A DNA stretch of 64,000 nucleotides, taken from assembly GCF_044326205.1 (NCBI RefSeq), contig NZ_JBIRCY010000017.1, positions 60,039 to 124,038 of the forward strand. Direction: 5' to 3'. Every line of letters starts with the position of its first letter. The first letter of the stretch is position 1. Positions 51,738-60,248 of this stretch are shown in pieces. Source of the stretch: Kumtagia sp044326205 (GTDB lineage Bacteria > Pseudomonadota > Alphaproteobacteria > Rhizobiales > Rhizobiaceae). Below the pieces are notes generated by a model. That model did no database searches. It saw only the letters and a list, made by a program, of their open reading frames with translations, and had not been told where the DNA came from. The position numbers and the translations under genes were made by a program.

Positions 51738-53795
51738 ATGCCCTTCCAAGCCTGCATCGACATCGGCGGCACTTTTACCGACTGCCTGGTTTCCGACGCA
51801 TCGGGACGCGTGACGCTGCACAAGGCGCCGACCACGCCCGGACAGTTCCAGAAGGGTTTTATCGACGTGCTGCGCGTCGCCGCCGGGGACCTCGGCATGG
51901 GCGCAAAAAAATTCATCGCCGAGATCGACATCATCGTCCACGGCTCGACCGTGTCGACCAACGCGCTGGTCGAGCGCAAGGTCGCGCGTACGGGCGTGCT
52001 CCTGAACGAGGGGCACGAGGACATCCTCGTGCTGCGCGAGGGACCGCGCAAGGGCGCGTTCGAATGGCGGCTCGATTATCCGGAACCTTATGTCAGCCGC
52101 AACCTGACGCTCCCCGTGCGCGGCCGCATCGACGCGCGCGGCAAGGAGATCGTGCCGTTCCGCGACGAGGACGTGGTGAAGGCCGTCGAGACCTTTCGCC
52201 GGCGCGGCGTGCAGGCGATTGCCGTCGGCTTCCTGTGGTCGGTCGTCAACCCCGACCACGAACTACGCGCCCGCGACATCATCAAGCGGGAGTGGCCGGA
52301 GGTCGCGGTAACCCTCAGCCACGAGATCAACCCGATGCCGCGCGAGTACAAGCGCATCATCGCGGCCGCCATCGACGCTTCCATCAGCCCGATCGTGCGC
52401 AGCTATGTCGAAGCGCTCGAAGGCGCGCTGAACGAGGAGGGTTTCGGTGGGCAATTGCTGCTCGCCAACTGCGTCGGTGGCATGATGCCGGTGCCGGACA
52501 TGATCAAGCGGCCCATCTACAGCGTCATGTCCGGACCGACGCTGGCGCCGATGGCCGCACTTGCGCTGACCGACGAGCCGGACGTCATCGTCGGCGACAT
52601 GGGCGGCACCACCTTCGACGTCTCGGCGCTGCGCAACCACCAGATCATCGTCACGCCGGATTCGATGATCCACGACGATTCGCTCGGCATACCCAAGGTC
52701 GACGTGCGCTCGGTAGGCGCCGGCGGCGGCTCCATCGCCTTCGTCGATCAGGGCGGGCTGCTGCATGTCGGCCCGCGCAGCGCCGGCGCCTGGCCGGGGC
52801 CGGCCTGCTACGGCAACGGCAACGAGGACGCCACGGTCACCGACGCCAATGTGGTGCTCGGCATCATCGACCCGGATTTCTTCCTCGGCGGGCGCATAAA
52901 ACTCGACCGCAAGCTGGCCGAGCAGGCAGTCCAGCGCGTCGCCGACCGGCTGGGCGTCGACCTGATGCGGGCCGCGCACGCGATCCACACCACCAGCAAC
53001 CACAATATGGTCGCGGCAATCGAGGAGATCACCATCCGCGAGGGCATCAACCCGCGCGAAAGCTATTTCGTCTGCGGCGGTGGCGCCACCTCGTGCCACA
53101 TCGCCGAGATGGCCGACATATTGAAACTGAAGCGCTACATGATCCCGCGCTATGTCGCGGGGCTGAGCGCCTTCGGCGGGCTGATCTCCGATATCCGCTG
53201 GGAGCAGAATGGCGTCGCCCCGACCGACAGCCGCCGCTTCGATCCCGACGTGGTCAACACCATGCTCGACCGCCTTGTTGCCGACGGCGAGCGCTTTCTC
53301 GAAGGCGCCGGCATTCCGAAGGAGCGGCGGCGCTACGAATTCTCCTTCATGGGCCGCTACGAATACCAGTCGTGGGAGATCGAGGTGGCGTTCGAGCGCG
53401 ACGGCAAGATCTCGGCCGCGGACCTGCCGCGGCTGGTCGAGGATTTTCATCGCATGCACGAGCGCATCTATTCGATCCGCGCCGACAAGGACGTCGTCGA
53501 GTTCATCACCTGGAAGGTGCGCGCCATCGGCCACCGGCCGGAACAGAATCTTTATCGCGAATTCCGCCTCGACGCGCAGGCGGAGGCGCCGCAGCCGAAG
53601 GCACGGCGAAAACTCTATCTGGCCGAGAAAGGCGAGGTCGCCGAAGTGCCGGTGTTCGACGGCGAAAAGGTTGGCGCCGGCGCCAAATTTGCTGGCCCGT
53701 GCCTGATCGAGACGCCGACCTTCACGGCGATGATCAAGGAAGGCCATTTCGCCGACACAGACGAATACGGCAACTTCCTCGTGGAAGTCGCTTGA
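51738..53795 (+). CDS. hyuA: Hydantoinase/oxoprolinase family protein, subunit A
   Basis: A 685-residue ATP-dependent subunit of the HyuA/oxoprolinase/acetone carboxylase-beta family. N-terminal ACIDIGGTFTDCLV (phosphate-binding), HGSTVSTNALVERKVARTGV and, near residue 286, VGDMGGTTFDVSAL, the second phosphate loop. GAGGGSIAFVDQGG and FVCGGGATSCHIAEMA follow. These enzymes phosphorylate a carbonyl or lactam oxygen and hand it to subunit B. Possible substrates include hydantoins, 5-oxoproline, caprolactam-like lactams or ketones. AGGAAA precedes ATG 51738. A palindromic element separates it from hyuB. Confidence 0.92.
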   Translation: MPFQACIDIGGTFTDCLVSDASGRVTLHKAPTTPGQFQKGFIDVLRVAAGDLGMGAKKFIAEIDIIVHGSTVSTNALVERKVARTGVLLNEGHEDILVLREGPRKGAFEWRLDYPEPYVSRNLTLPVRGRIDARGKEIVPFRDEDVVKAVETFRRRGVQAIAVGFLWSVVNPDHELRARDIIKREWPEVAVTLSHEINPMPREYKRIIAAAIDASISPIVRSYVEALEGALNEEGFGGQLLLANCVGGMMPVPDMIKRPIYSVMSGPTLAPMAALALTDEPDVIVGDMGGTTFDVSALRNHQIIVTPDSMIHDDSLGIPKVDVRSVGAGGGSIAFVDQGGLLHVGPRSAGAWPGPACYGNGNEDATVTDANVVLGIIDPDFFLGGRIKLDRKLAEQAVQRVADRLGVDLMRAAHAIHTTSNHNMVAAIEEITIREGINPRESYFVCGGGATSCHIAEMADILKLKRYMIPRYVAGLSAFGGLISDIRWEQNGVAPTDSRRFDPDVVNTMLDRLVADGERFLEGAGIPKERRRYEFSFMGRYEYQSWEIEVAFERDGKISAADLPRLVEDFHRMHERIYSIRADKDVVEFITWKVRAIGHRPEQNLYREFRLDAQAEAPQPKARRKLYLAEKGEVAEVPVFDGEKVGAGAKFAGPCLIETPTFTAMIKEGHFADTDEYGNFLVEVA

Positions 53796-53812
53796 GAACA
53801 GAAGGAACCGCA

Positions 53813-53891
53813 GGGGACAGTTTACTTTTTTCGGCCCGCGCGACTGCTGAAGCGCTGCGGCCTTTCTGCCGAAAGAAAGTAAACTGTCCCC
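53813..53891. repeat. Palindromic dispersed element, copy 2, between hyuA and hyuB
   Basis: The same outer arms as the element at 403-478: GGGGACAGTTTACTTT at the left and its reverse complement at the right, with a one-base slip further in. The core differs. It lies 17 bases after hyuA and 54 bases before hyuB. Confidence 0.85.
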
Positions 53892-53945
53892 GGCACTTAC
53901 GTCGTCCGGCCGGAGGCTTCTCGCGGCAAGATTTCAAGGGAGAAC

Positions 53946-55721
53946 ATGATGCACGACGTCGTGGCAGAACCCCAAAAAACCGAGACGCGGAGCGATCCGC
54001 TGCTGATGTCGGTGCTCAAAAGCCGTTTCGAGGCGATTGTGCGCGAGATGACGCTGGTGGTGATGCGCGCCAGCCGCTCGGCGGTGATCAAGAACGCGCG
54101 CGACTTCAGTTGCGCGATCCTGACCTTCGATCATCGCATCGTCTCCACCGAGAACGCGCTGCCCATCCACGTCGCGTCGATGGACCTGGTGACCAGGCCG
54201 ATCACCGAACTGTTCCGCGACATCCGCCCGGGCGACATCTTTCTCAACAACTCACCCTATCATGGCAGCACCCACCACGCCGACTTCACGCTCTGCATGC
54301 CGGTGTTCTTCGAAGGCAAGCCGCTGTTCTGGGCGATGGCGCTGTCGCACCATGCCGACACCGGCGCGCCGGTGCCGACCACCTATCTGCCCTTCGCGAA
54401 AACCGTCTACGAAGAAGGCATCCACTTTCCCTGCGTGCGCATCATGCGCGATTACCAGGAGATCGACGACGTCATCCGCATCGGCCTGACGCGCAACCGC
54501 GTGCCGGAGCTGTGGCTGGGCGACCTGCGCGCGCAGATCGGCGCCTGCAAGACCGCCGAGCGCCGCCTCATCGAACTGCTCGGCAAATACGGGCGCGACG
54601 GCATAAAAAACTGGGTCGAGGACTGGTTCGACTACGGCCGGGCCATGGCAATCGCCGAGATCAAAAAACTGCCGGCCGGCACTTACAGCTATGAGACCCG
54701 CCACGACCCTGTGCCGGGCGTGGCCGACGAAGGCATTCCGGTGCGCGTCGAGATCACCGTCGACCCAAATGAAGGCATGATCACCGTCGACGTCCGCAAC
54801 AACATCGACAATGTGCCGGGCGGCCTGAACATCACGGAAAACACCTGCACCGGCTCCTGCCGCATGGGCGTCTTCAACAATATGGACGCGCACATGCCCC
54901 ACAATCACGGCAGCGCCAGCCGCATCAAGGTGCTTATGCGCGAGGGCAGCGTCGTGGGAAAACCGCGCTATCCCGTCGGCACCTCGGTCGCCACCACCAA
55001 CGTCAACGACCGGCTGATCTCGGCCGGAAGCTGCGCCTTTTCCGAGATGGGCGCGCCGTTCGGCCAGGCGGAGGGCGGCCAGCACCTGCCGGTGGGCATC
55101 GGGGTCGTTTCAGGCTTCGACCCGTTCAAGAACGGCCAGCCCTATGTGAACCAGGTGTTCGTCGCCTATTCGGGCGGCGGGGCACGGCATGGCTACGACG
55201 GCTGGCTGACCTATTGCGGGCCGGCCAATGGCGGCATGATCAACCTCGATTCCGTCGAGATCGACGAGGCGATGTATCCCTTCGTCATCGAATCGCGCGG
55301 CGTCCAGAAAGACACGCAAGGTTTTGGCGAGTTCGAGGGCTCGCCTGGCGTCGGCGGCGTGTTCTATCCCGTCGACCACGACATGACGCTGGTCTATGCC
55401 GCCGACGGCACCACCTTTCCGCCGCGCGGCGTGCTCGGTGGCAAACCGGCTTCGCCCACCCGCAGCCAGAAGGAACTGTCGGATGGTGAGATTGTCGACC
55501 TGCCGGCCTTTAACGCGGAAGTTTGCAAGGAGGGCGAGAAATTTGTCTTCCTCGCCTGCGGCGGCGGCGGTTACGGTGACCCGAAGAAACGTTCGCCGGA
55601 CCGCGTGCTGCGCAGCATCAATCGTGGCTGGCTGAGCCCGGAAAAGGCGAGGGCGATTTACGGCGTCGAGGCAATTTTTGAGGAGGCCAGAGCGGAGTAT
55701 GTGCTGAATTCGGTGATGTGA
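53946..55721 (+). CDS. hyuB: Hydantoinase/oxoprolinase family protein, subunit B
   Basis: A 591-residue partner of HyuA. Seen: LKSRFEAIVREMTLVVMRAS at the N-terminus, DIFLNNSPYHGSTHHADFTL, FWAMALSHHADTGAPVPTTY, DVRNNIDNVPGGLNITENTC and a Gly-rich ending FLACGGGGYGDPKKRSPDRV, all typical of HyuB/acetone carboxylase-alpha-like proteins with a metal-dependent hydrolase centre. ATG 53946 has AAGGGAG upstream. Last gene of the import and ring-opening locus. Confidence 0.92.
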   Translation: MMHDVVAEPQKTETRSDPLLMSVLKSRFEAIVREMTLVVMRASRSAVIKNARDFSCAILTFDHRIVSTENALPIHVASMDLVTRPITELFRDIRPGDIFLNNSPYHGSTHHADFTLCMPVFFEGKPLFWAMALSHHADTGAPVPTTYLPFAKTVYEEGIHFPCVRIMRDYQEIDDVIRIGLTRNRVPELWLGDLRAQIGACKTAERRLIELLGKYGRDGIKNWVEDWFDYGRAMAIAEIKKLPAGTYSYETRHDPVPGVADEGIPVRVEITVDPNEGMITVDVRNNIDNVPGGLNITENTCTGSCRMGVFNNMDAHMPHNHGSASRIKVLMREGSVVGKPRYPVGTSVATTNVNDRLISAGSCAFSEMGAPFGQAEGGQHLPVGIGVVSGFDPFKNGQPYVNQVFVAYSGGGARHGYDGWLTYCGPANGGMINLDSVEIDEAMYPFVIESRGVQKDTQGFGEFEGSPGVGGVFYPVDHDMTLVYAADGTTFPPRGVLGGKPASPTRSQKELSDGEIVDLPAFNAEVCKEGEKFVFLACGGGGYGDPKKRSPDRVLRSINRGWLSPEKARAIYGVEAIFEEARAEYVLNSVM

Positions 55722-55723
55722 TG

Positions 55724-55767
55724 CCAACGGCGGTTAACTTTGACCGCCATTGGTATCGGAATACCAA
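55724..55767 (+). repeat. Inverted repeat after hyuB, copy 1
   Basis: CCAACGGCGGTTAACTTTGA and continuing to GACCGCC, then TTGGTAT-CGGA-ATACCAA hairpin (55750-55767). The first part reappears in reverse at 56421-56457. It begins 2 bases after the hyuB stop and could also act as its terminator. Confidence 0.7.
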
Positions 55768-55860
55768 CGCCCCCACCGCCAAGCGCACCAGGCGGATGGC
55801 GTTCGAATCTCAACAAGTTGGAGCCTGATCTGAAAGCCGGACGGCATGCCCGTCCGGCGG

Positions 55861-56307
55861 TCACGACGTATCGATGCGCCCGGCCGCGCCGAAAGCCATT
55901 GCGCGCCGCGCGGTCATTGGCTGATTCGGCCACGCCATCGCCGGCCCGCTTTGCACAAGATGCCCATTCGGCCCGCCGCGAAACGGCCGCCGCCCACTGG
56001 AAAAACCGTGCAGGCCGCCGAAGACGAAGGCCAGCGTGCGGAAGCAGCGGGCGAGCCGCAAAGCCTCGGCGTAGCGATCGGCATCAACCCCGAAGACCGC
56101 CGCCGGAGGCAAGGCAAGCGCGCCGCTGGCCTGCTCGATAGCAAAGGCCCGCGCGACGGCCTCGGCCGGCCGCAGCAGCGAAAGCACGAGAACGCGAATC
56201 CAGAGCGGCAGGATGCAAAGGAATTCGGCCAGAACGGCCAGCTTAAGCAGCACCGCTGCGATGGCCTTCAGCGTCTCCTGCTCATTTTCGCGTTCCGCGC
56301 GGTCCAT
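55861..56307 (-). CDS. Hypothetical protein between inverted repeats
   Basis: A 148-residue protein of unknown function. The N-terminal half has two hydrophobic stretches (about residues 14-33, AIAAVLLKLAVLAEFLCIL, and 34-45) and an Ala-rich helix (AEAVARAFAIEQASGALALP); the C-terminal third is basic and poorly structured. GGAGG five bases before the ATG at 56307 supports translation. The gene and its surroundings lie between two inverted copies of a 25-37 base repeat. Confidence 0.6.
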   Translation of the reverse strand: MDRAERENEQETLKAIAAVLLKLAVLAEFLCILPLWIRVLVLSLLRPAEAVARAFAIEQASGALALPPAAVFGVDADRYAEALRLARCFRTLAFVFGGLHGFSSGRRPFRGGPNGHLVQSGPAMAWPNQPMTARRAMAFGAAGRIDTS

Positions 56308-56420
56308 TCCAGCCTCCGTTGGGAAAGCACAATAGCAGAGAGGCGGAAAAGTTCAAGGAAATTTTTCCTATTCCTCATCTGACGACACGTCGTGTCAGCG
56401 TGGAACACTCGGCAATGCCC

Positions 56421-56457
56421 GATACCGGCGGCGGTCAAATTCAAACGCCGTTGGTAT
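56421..56457 (-). repeat. Inverted repeat, copy 2
   Basis: GATACCGGCGGCGGTCAAAT followed by TCAAACGCCGTTGGTAT. Its reverse complement matches 55722-55758 at roughly four fifths of positions (GCGGTCAAA and CGCCGTTGG blocks identical). Confidence 0.7.
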
Positions 56458-56558
56458 GAGACACCGGCGGCCGGGGTTAGTCCTGCTTTCTCCGGAGACC
56501 CGAAGAATGGCTTTGGAGGCGCGTTGTGGATTCGCGGCTGACACAAGCCATCGCAGCG

Positions 56559-56585
56559 GGTGGACCGCAGGTCTTGCGGTCCACC
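56559..56585 (-). terminator. Hairpin downstream of the DUF2793 gene
   Basis: GGTGGACCGCA-GGTCT-TGCGGTCCACC, an 11-bp perfect stem, 35 bases past the DUF2793 stop on the minus strand. No U-run, so its strength as a terminator is uncertain. Confidence 0.5.
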
Positions 56586-56619
56586 GGTCGGAAGAGCGAT
56601 CGGAAGCCGTCAAAATCCC

Positions 56620-58104
56620 TCACAGCGCCCCATATGCCGCCAGATACCAGGCCGATCCGTCATACACCGCCTCCGCCCAGGTATTGGTGGCAAGGCTCTT
56701 CAGCCCGCCGAGCGACAGGGTGAACGCGCCGCCGCCGGTGCGCGTCAGCCGGAAGCGCGCGCCGGCATAGGCGTTCGTCGCCGAAAGCGTGACCGCCCGA
56801 TTGGCAGTGAGCGTCCCGGTGTGCCGCTGCTCCTCGGCGCTCGTCAGCACCGTCAGCGTGAAATCCGCATCGCTCGCCACCGCCTGCTGGCCGCCGCGCG
56901 ACACGCGCCGCCAGGCGCTGCCGTCCGAATTCACCTGTCCGCCGCCGCCGCCGAGATCCGAGCAATGGATCATCTGGCCGGCGGGCGAGGCCGAAGGCAA
57001 GGTGGCGATCGTGTAGGACCGCAGCCGGAAATGGCGGTTGGCGTCGATGACCGGTATGGTGAACAGCGAAAGCCCCGTCGCATGGTCCAGTGAGCCAACC
57101 TCCGCCGTCGCCGTGCCGCCATTGGGGGTCAGCTCGATCGTCCAGCGTGTGCCGCGCGCGGAAGCGCTGTGGTTTTCCGAAGCGCGAAAAGCCAGCCGCC
57201 CGCTTGCGGCGTTACCCACCGCCGTTCCGTCCCATGGCCGCACGATGAACTCTGCCATCAGCCCGGTATTGGTGATGTAGGCAGGTGCTGCCAGGCTGCC
57301 GCGCGCCACGTCGGCTGCGAATGTGGCGTGGGTTGCGTTGGTATCGCGGTAGCTGATGAGCCGCACCAGGCTGGGCGCGCCGTCGCGGCTGATGGTCAGC
57401 GCGGCGCCAGCTATGTTCAGCGCCGCGTTGAGGTTGAACGCGTTGTTGATGGTGAACTGGCCCGTCGTCTTGTCGACGGTCAGCGCAGTCGTCCAGCCCG
57501 AGCCGTCGGGCGACACCTTCAGCGCGAGATTGTCGTCGCCGATCAGGCCCAGTTCGGCCCGGCCGGAAAACCCGGTCTGCAGCAGCAGGGACAGCACGTT
57601 GGCCGCCGTCTCCTTGTTCAGCGTGTAGCGCAAATCGCCGTCGCCGCCTTCGGAAACCGTCTTGGCCGTCCACAGCGCCTTGTTGAGTTTCGCCGAGAAC
57701 GGATTGGTGCCGTCGGCGGTGGTTCCGATGCCGAGCAGGGCAATGTTCTGCAGCGCTGACAGCACGCCGTCGAGCGGCGCCCAGGCCGCGCCGGTCCAGA
57801 ACACGAAGATGTCCTCGTCCGCGACATGGCTGAGGAAACCCGGTTTCGGCGCGTAGAAGGACCAGGCTCCGTCGAACCGGTGCGCAATTTTGCCCGACTG
57901 CCCGCTCCAGTCGCCGGTGGCGGCGGCGGCGACGATGTAGCGGGCGCCATTGGCAGGTGCTCCGGGCGGCGCGGCAAGGTCGCGGTCGGCGACGCCAAGC
58001 TGCACCAGTGCGTCGAGCATGCCGATCGCCTCGTTGTGTGTCACATGCTTCTGCGCCTGCGACGGCATGATGTAGGGAAGGTCGAGATTGTCGGTCGTAT
58101 CCAT
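56620..58104 (-). CDS. DUF2793 phage/GTA-like tail protein
   Basis: A 494-residue protein. The N-terminal 130 residues are DUF2793: LPYIMPSQAQKHVTHNEAIG, VGVADRDLAAPPGAPANGARYIV-like order and FWTGAAWAPLDGVLSALQNI. The domain is found in tail-associated proteins of alphaproteobacterial prophages and gene transfer agents. The rest is beta-rich, with AATANVLSLLLQTGFSGRAELGLIGDD-like repeats and a C-terminal fibre-like end (GGGAFTLSLGGLKSLATNTW). No other phage genes adjoin it. Start ATG 58104 fits the family. Confidence 0.82.
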   Translation of the reverse strand: MDTTDNLDLPYIMPSQAQKHVTHNEAIGMLDALVQLGVADRDLAAPPGAPANGARYIVAAAATGDWSGQSGKIAHRFDGAWSFYAPKPGFLSHVADEDIFVFWTGAAWAPLDGVLSALQNIALLGIGTTADGTNPFSAKLNKALWTAKTVSEGGDGDLRYTLNKETAANVLSLLLQTGFSGRAELGLIGDDNLALKVSPDGSGWTTALTVDKTTGQFTINNAFNLNAALNIAGAALTISRDGAPSLVRLISYRDTNATHATFAADVARGSLAAPAYITNTGLMAEFIVRPWDGTAVGNAASGRLAFRASENHSASARGTRWTIELTPNGGTATAEVGSLDHATGLSLFTIPVIDANRHFRLRSYTIATLPSASPAGQMIHCSDLGGGGGQVNSDGSAWRRVSRGGQQAVASDADFTLTVLTSAEEQRHTGTLTANRAVTLSATNAYAGARFRLTRTGGGAFTLSLGGLKSLATNTWAEAVYDGSAWYLAAYGAL

Positions 58105-58484
58105 GCGCGTGCCCCGTTGAAACTCGGACCAATGATACGATGGCCCAAAGGGAGGGGGATGGATCGGCGGTTCACGGCCCGCATTTTGTTTGTGCGTGTT
58201 CCTTCGGCCAAAACGGTCGAACCGACCAAGGCATTGATTTCTAAACAATATCTACCGAACCCGTTTCATGCGCAGCGCGGGGTCAAAAAATATTTCGCTC
58301 AAAACGCCGATTTCCTATCCCCGTTTTTGGCTCATGTCGGCGGCCCATCATGTTTGCATTTTCACACATTCCGCGCCGCTGGAGCCCGTCGGCCCAGGCA
58401 TGGAACCTGGGGGCCGTGCAGGTGGCGAATGCCGCGGCGGTGCAGAACCGGAACGGGTGAGTCGCGACGACGCGGGCAGTTCCA
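58105..58484. other. Intergenic region
   Basis: No gene, repeat or clear signal seen in these 380 bases. The part around 58220-58330 is more AT-rich and may hold the DUF2793 promoter. Confidence 0.4.
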
Positions 58485-59033
58485 TCAGGCAGTTTCGGCC
58501 AGCCGCTCAAACAGCAGCACCGTCTCCTCCCCGAACCGCGCATCGACCGGATTGCCGAATCCGCATTTGCCGGCGAGCCGGATCGAGGCGTGGTTGTCGC
58601 GGTCGATGATGCAGACCTGCCGCTGGCCGCCAAGCGTCCGGTCGCCCCACGCCACCGCGGCGGTGACGATCTCGGTCGCCAGGCCGCGCCCCTGCATGTC
58701 GGGAGCCAGCGCCCAGCCGCATTCGGGAAACCCGTCGATCGACGGCGTCATGTTCCGGAAGATCTGATGATATCCCGCCTCGCCGATGAAGCGGCCGCTC
58801 GCCTTGTCCTCGACCGCCCAAAAGCCGTAGCCCAGCATCGCCCAGGTGCCGGCATGCCTGAGAAACCGGATCCAGCTCTCGTCGCGCGTCCGCGCATAGC
58901 CGCCGATGAACCGCGTCACCTCCGGCGCCGCCCACATCACCACATAGGCGTCGAAGTCGCCTGGACAGTGCGCGCGCAGGATAGTGCGTTCGGTTTCGAT
59001 CGAGGGAATTTCGATGATGGTGGATGCGGGCAT
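58485..59033 (-). CDS. GNAT-family N-acetyltransferase
   Basis: A 182-residue acetyltransferase of the RimJ/RimL type. IPSIETERTILRAHCPGDFD at the start, FWAVEDKASGRFIGEAGYHQ in the middle, acetyl-CoA loop LAPDMQGRGLATEIVTAAVAWG (Q/RGxGxA) and NHASIRLAGKCGFGNPVDAR at the end. Start ATG 59033 has GGAAGA upstream. Substrate unknown. Confidence 0.88.
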   Translation of the reverse strand: MPASTIIEIPSIETERTILRAHCPGDFDAYVVMWAAPEVTRFIGGYARTRDESWIRFLRHAGTWAMLGYGFWAVEDKASGRFIGEAGYHQIFRNMTPSIDGFPECGWALAPDMQGRGLATEIVTAAVAWGDRTLGGQRQVCIIDRDNHASIRLAGKCGFGNPVDARFGEETVLLFERLAETA

Positions 59034-59139
59034 GCCAATCTTCCGGCGGCGACGCGCGGACCATAGCCGCCTCATCGTCCTTGGGAAGGGTCCAGGAACC
59101 AACGCCTACGCGGGCCAGGGCGTTAGCGTCAGAACGATC

Positions 59140-59601
59140 TCACCTTTCCGAATAGGGTGTACCGTCCTTGTGCACGAACCGGCCGTCGGCGTTCGAACTC
59201 ATCATGTCGATGTCGGAGCAATAGGTGATGTCGGCGGGAGAGCGCGAGCCGACTTCGAGATAGACCGCCGTCGCGCCGGCCCTGTTGATCATGTGATGGC
59301 CGTTGCCGGAATTTTTCGGGAAGGCTGCGCAATCGCCGGCGCGCAGCACGGTCTCGCCGCCGTCCTCGACAAGCGTCAGCTCGCCCTCCAGCACATAGAC
59401 GAACTCGTCCTCATGCGTGTGCCAGTGGCGCTGGCTGGACCAGTTGCCCGGCGGCAGCCGCATCAGGTTGACGCCGAAATCCTTCAGCCCGCCGGCGTTG
59501 CCGAGGCGCTGCCGAACACGATCGGCGCAGGGCGCGTCGAATGGCGCCGGATAGCCCGAGCCTTTGATTTGTGTAACCTTTTCAACGTCGATCTTCGGCA
59601 T
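59140..59601 (-). CDS. Cupin-domain protein
   Basis: A 153-residue single cupin. Metal ligands appear in QRHWHTHEDEFVYVLEGELT (motif 1, HxH...E) and GNGHHMINRAGATAVYLEVG (motif 2, His). Similar cupins occur next to transferases and epimerases; the enzyme activity, if any, is unknown. GGAAGAACCGCC before the ATG. Confidence 0.85.
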   Translation of the reverse strand: MPKIDVEKVTQIKGSGYPAPFDAPCADRVRQRLGNAGGLKDFGVNLMRLPPGNWSSQRHWHTHEDEFVYVLEGELTLVEDGGETVLRAGDCAAFPKNSGNGHHMINRAGATAVYLEVGSRSPADITYCSDIDMMSSNADGRFVHKDGTPYSER

Positions 59602-59798
59602 GGCGGTTCTTCCATTGAAGTGCGGTCTGAGTGGACGATAACAAACCTATCAACTTTGGAGCGTGTTGTGGCCCAGCGCTCGGCCGGCCAGCATCGGCAA
59701 AGTTCGTGCCGCCGTCACCGTCCGCTTCCCCAGCGGGTTGACGGCGAGTAATTCCTATCCTACTTATCTTTACACTGTAAACATATCGAGATGAACCG

Positions 59799-60248
59799 AT
59801 GGACGCCGCCCTTCTCGATCTTCTGCTCGCCATCGTGCACCATTTCCTGGCCTTCCTGCTTGCCGCGCTGCTGGCGGCCGAGTTCGTGCTGGTCCGAAAA
59901 GGCTTGGCGGCGCGAAGCCTGCCGCTGCTTGGCCGCATCGATGGCGCCTATGGCATGGCCGCCGGCCTGCTCATCATCGTCGGCATTGGCCGCGTCATCT
60001 TCGGTCTCAAGGGTTGGGAATTCTACGTCTACAATCCGGTGTTCTGGCTGAAGATGGCGGCCCTCGCCGCCGTCGGGATGCTCTCCGCGGCGCCGACGCG
60101 GCGCATTCTCAGTTGGCGCCGCGCCGTGGCCGACACGGTGCCGGACGCCGAGATCGCCGCTCTGCGCGTCTGGCTGAAGGCCGAGGCCGGCTTCTTTGCC
60201 CTGATCCTGATCTTCGCCGCCGCCATGGCGCGCGGTTTCGGCTACTGA
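59799..60248 (+). CDS. DUF2214 family membrane protein
   Basis: A 149-residue protein with four membrane segments (about residues 7-27, 47-69, 82-98 and 128-147). The order LLAIVHHFLAFLLAALLAAEFVLVRKGL in two halves, RIDGAYGMAAGLLIIVGIGRVIFGLKGWEFY and FWLKMAALAAVGMLSA fits DUF2214; conserved His and Arg residues hint at haem or ligand binding. Function unknown. Overlaps the end of nth by 7 bases on the opposite strand. Confidence 0.82.
   Translation: MDAALLDLLLAIVHHFLAFLLAALLAAEFVLVRKGLAARSLPLLGRIDGAYGMAAGLLIIVGIGRVIFGLKGWEFYVYNPVFWLKMAALAAVGMLSAAPTRRILSWRRAVADTVPDAEIAALRVWLKAEAGFFALILIFAAAMARGFGY

Larger units (their letters stand above)
56308..56619. other. Intergenic region with repeat copy and hairpin
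   Basis: No gene. It contains the second inverted repeat copy (56421-56457) and a perfect hairpin (56559-56585), both listed separately. Confidence 0.55.

Noticed and set aside
52064..54694. 876-codon plus-strand frame
   Set aside because: Out-of-frame shadow of hyuA and hyuB, very rich in Arg, Ala and Pro; it crosses the palindromic element without any gene signal.
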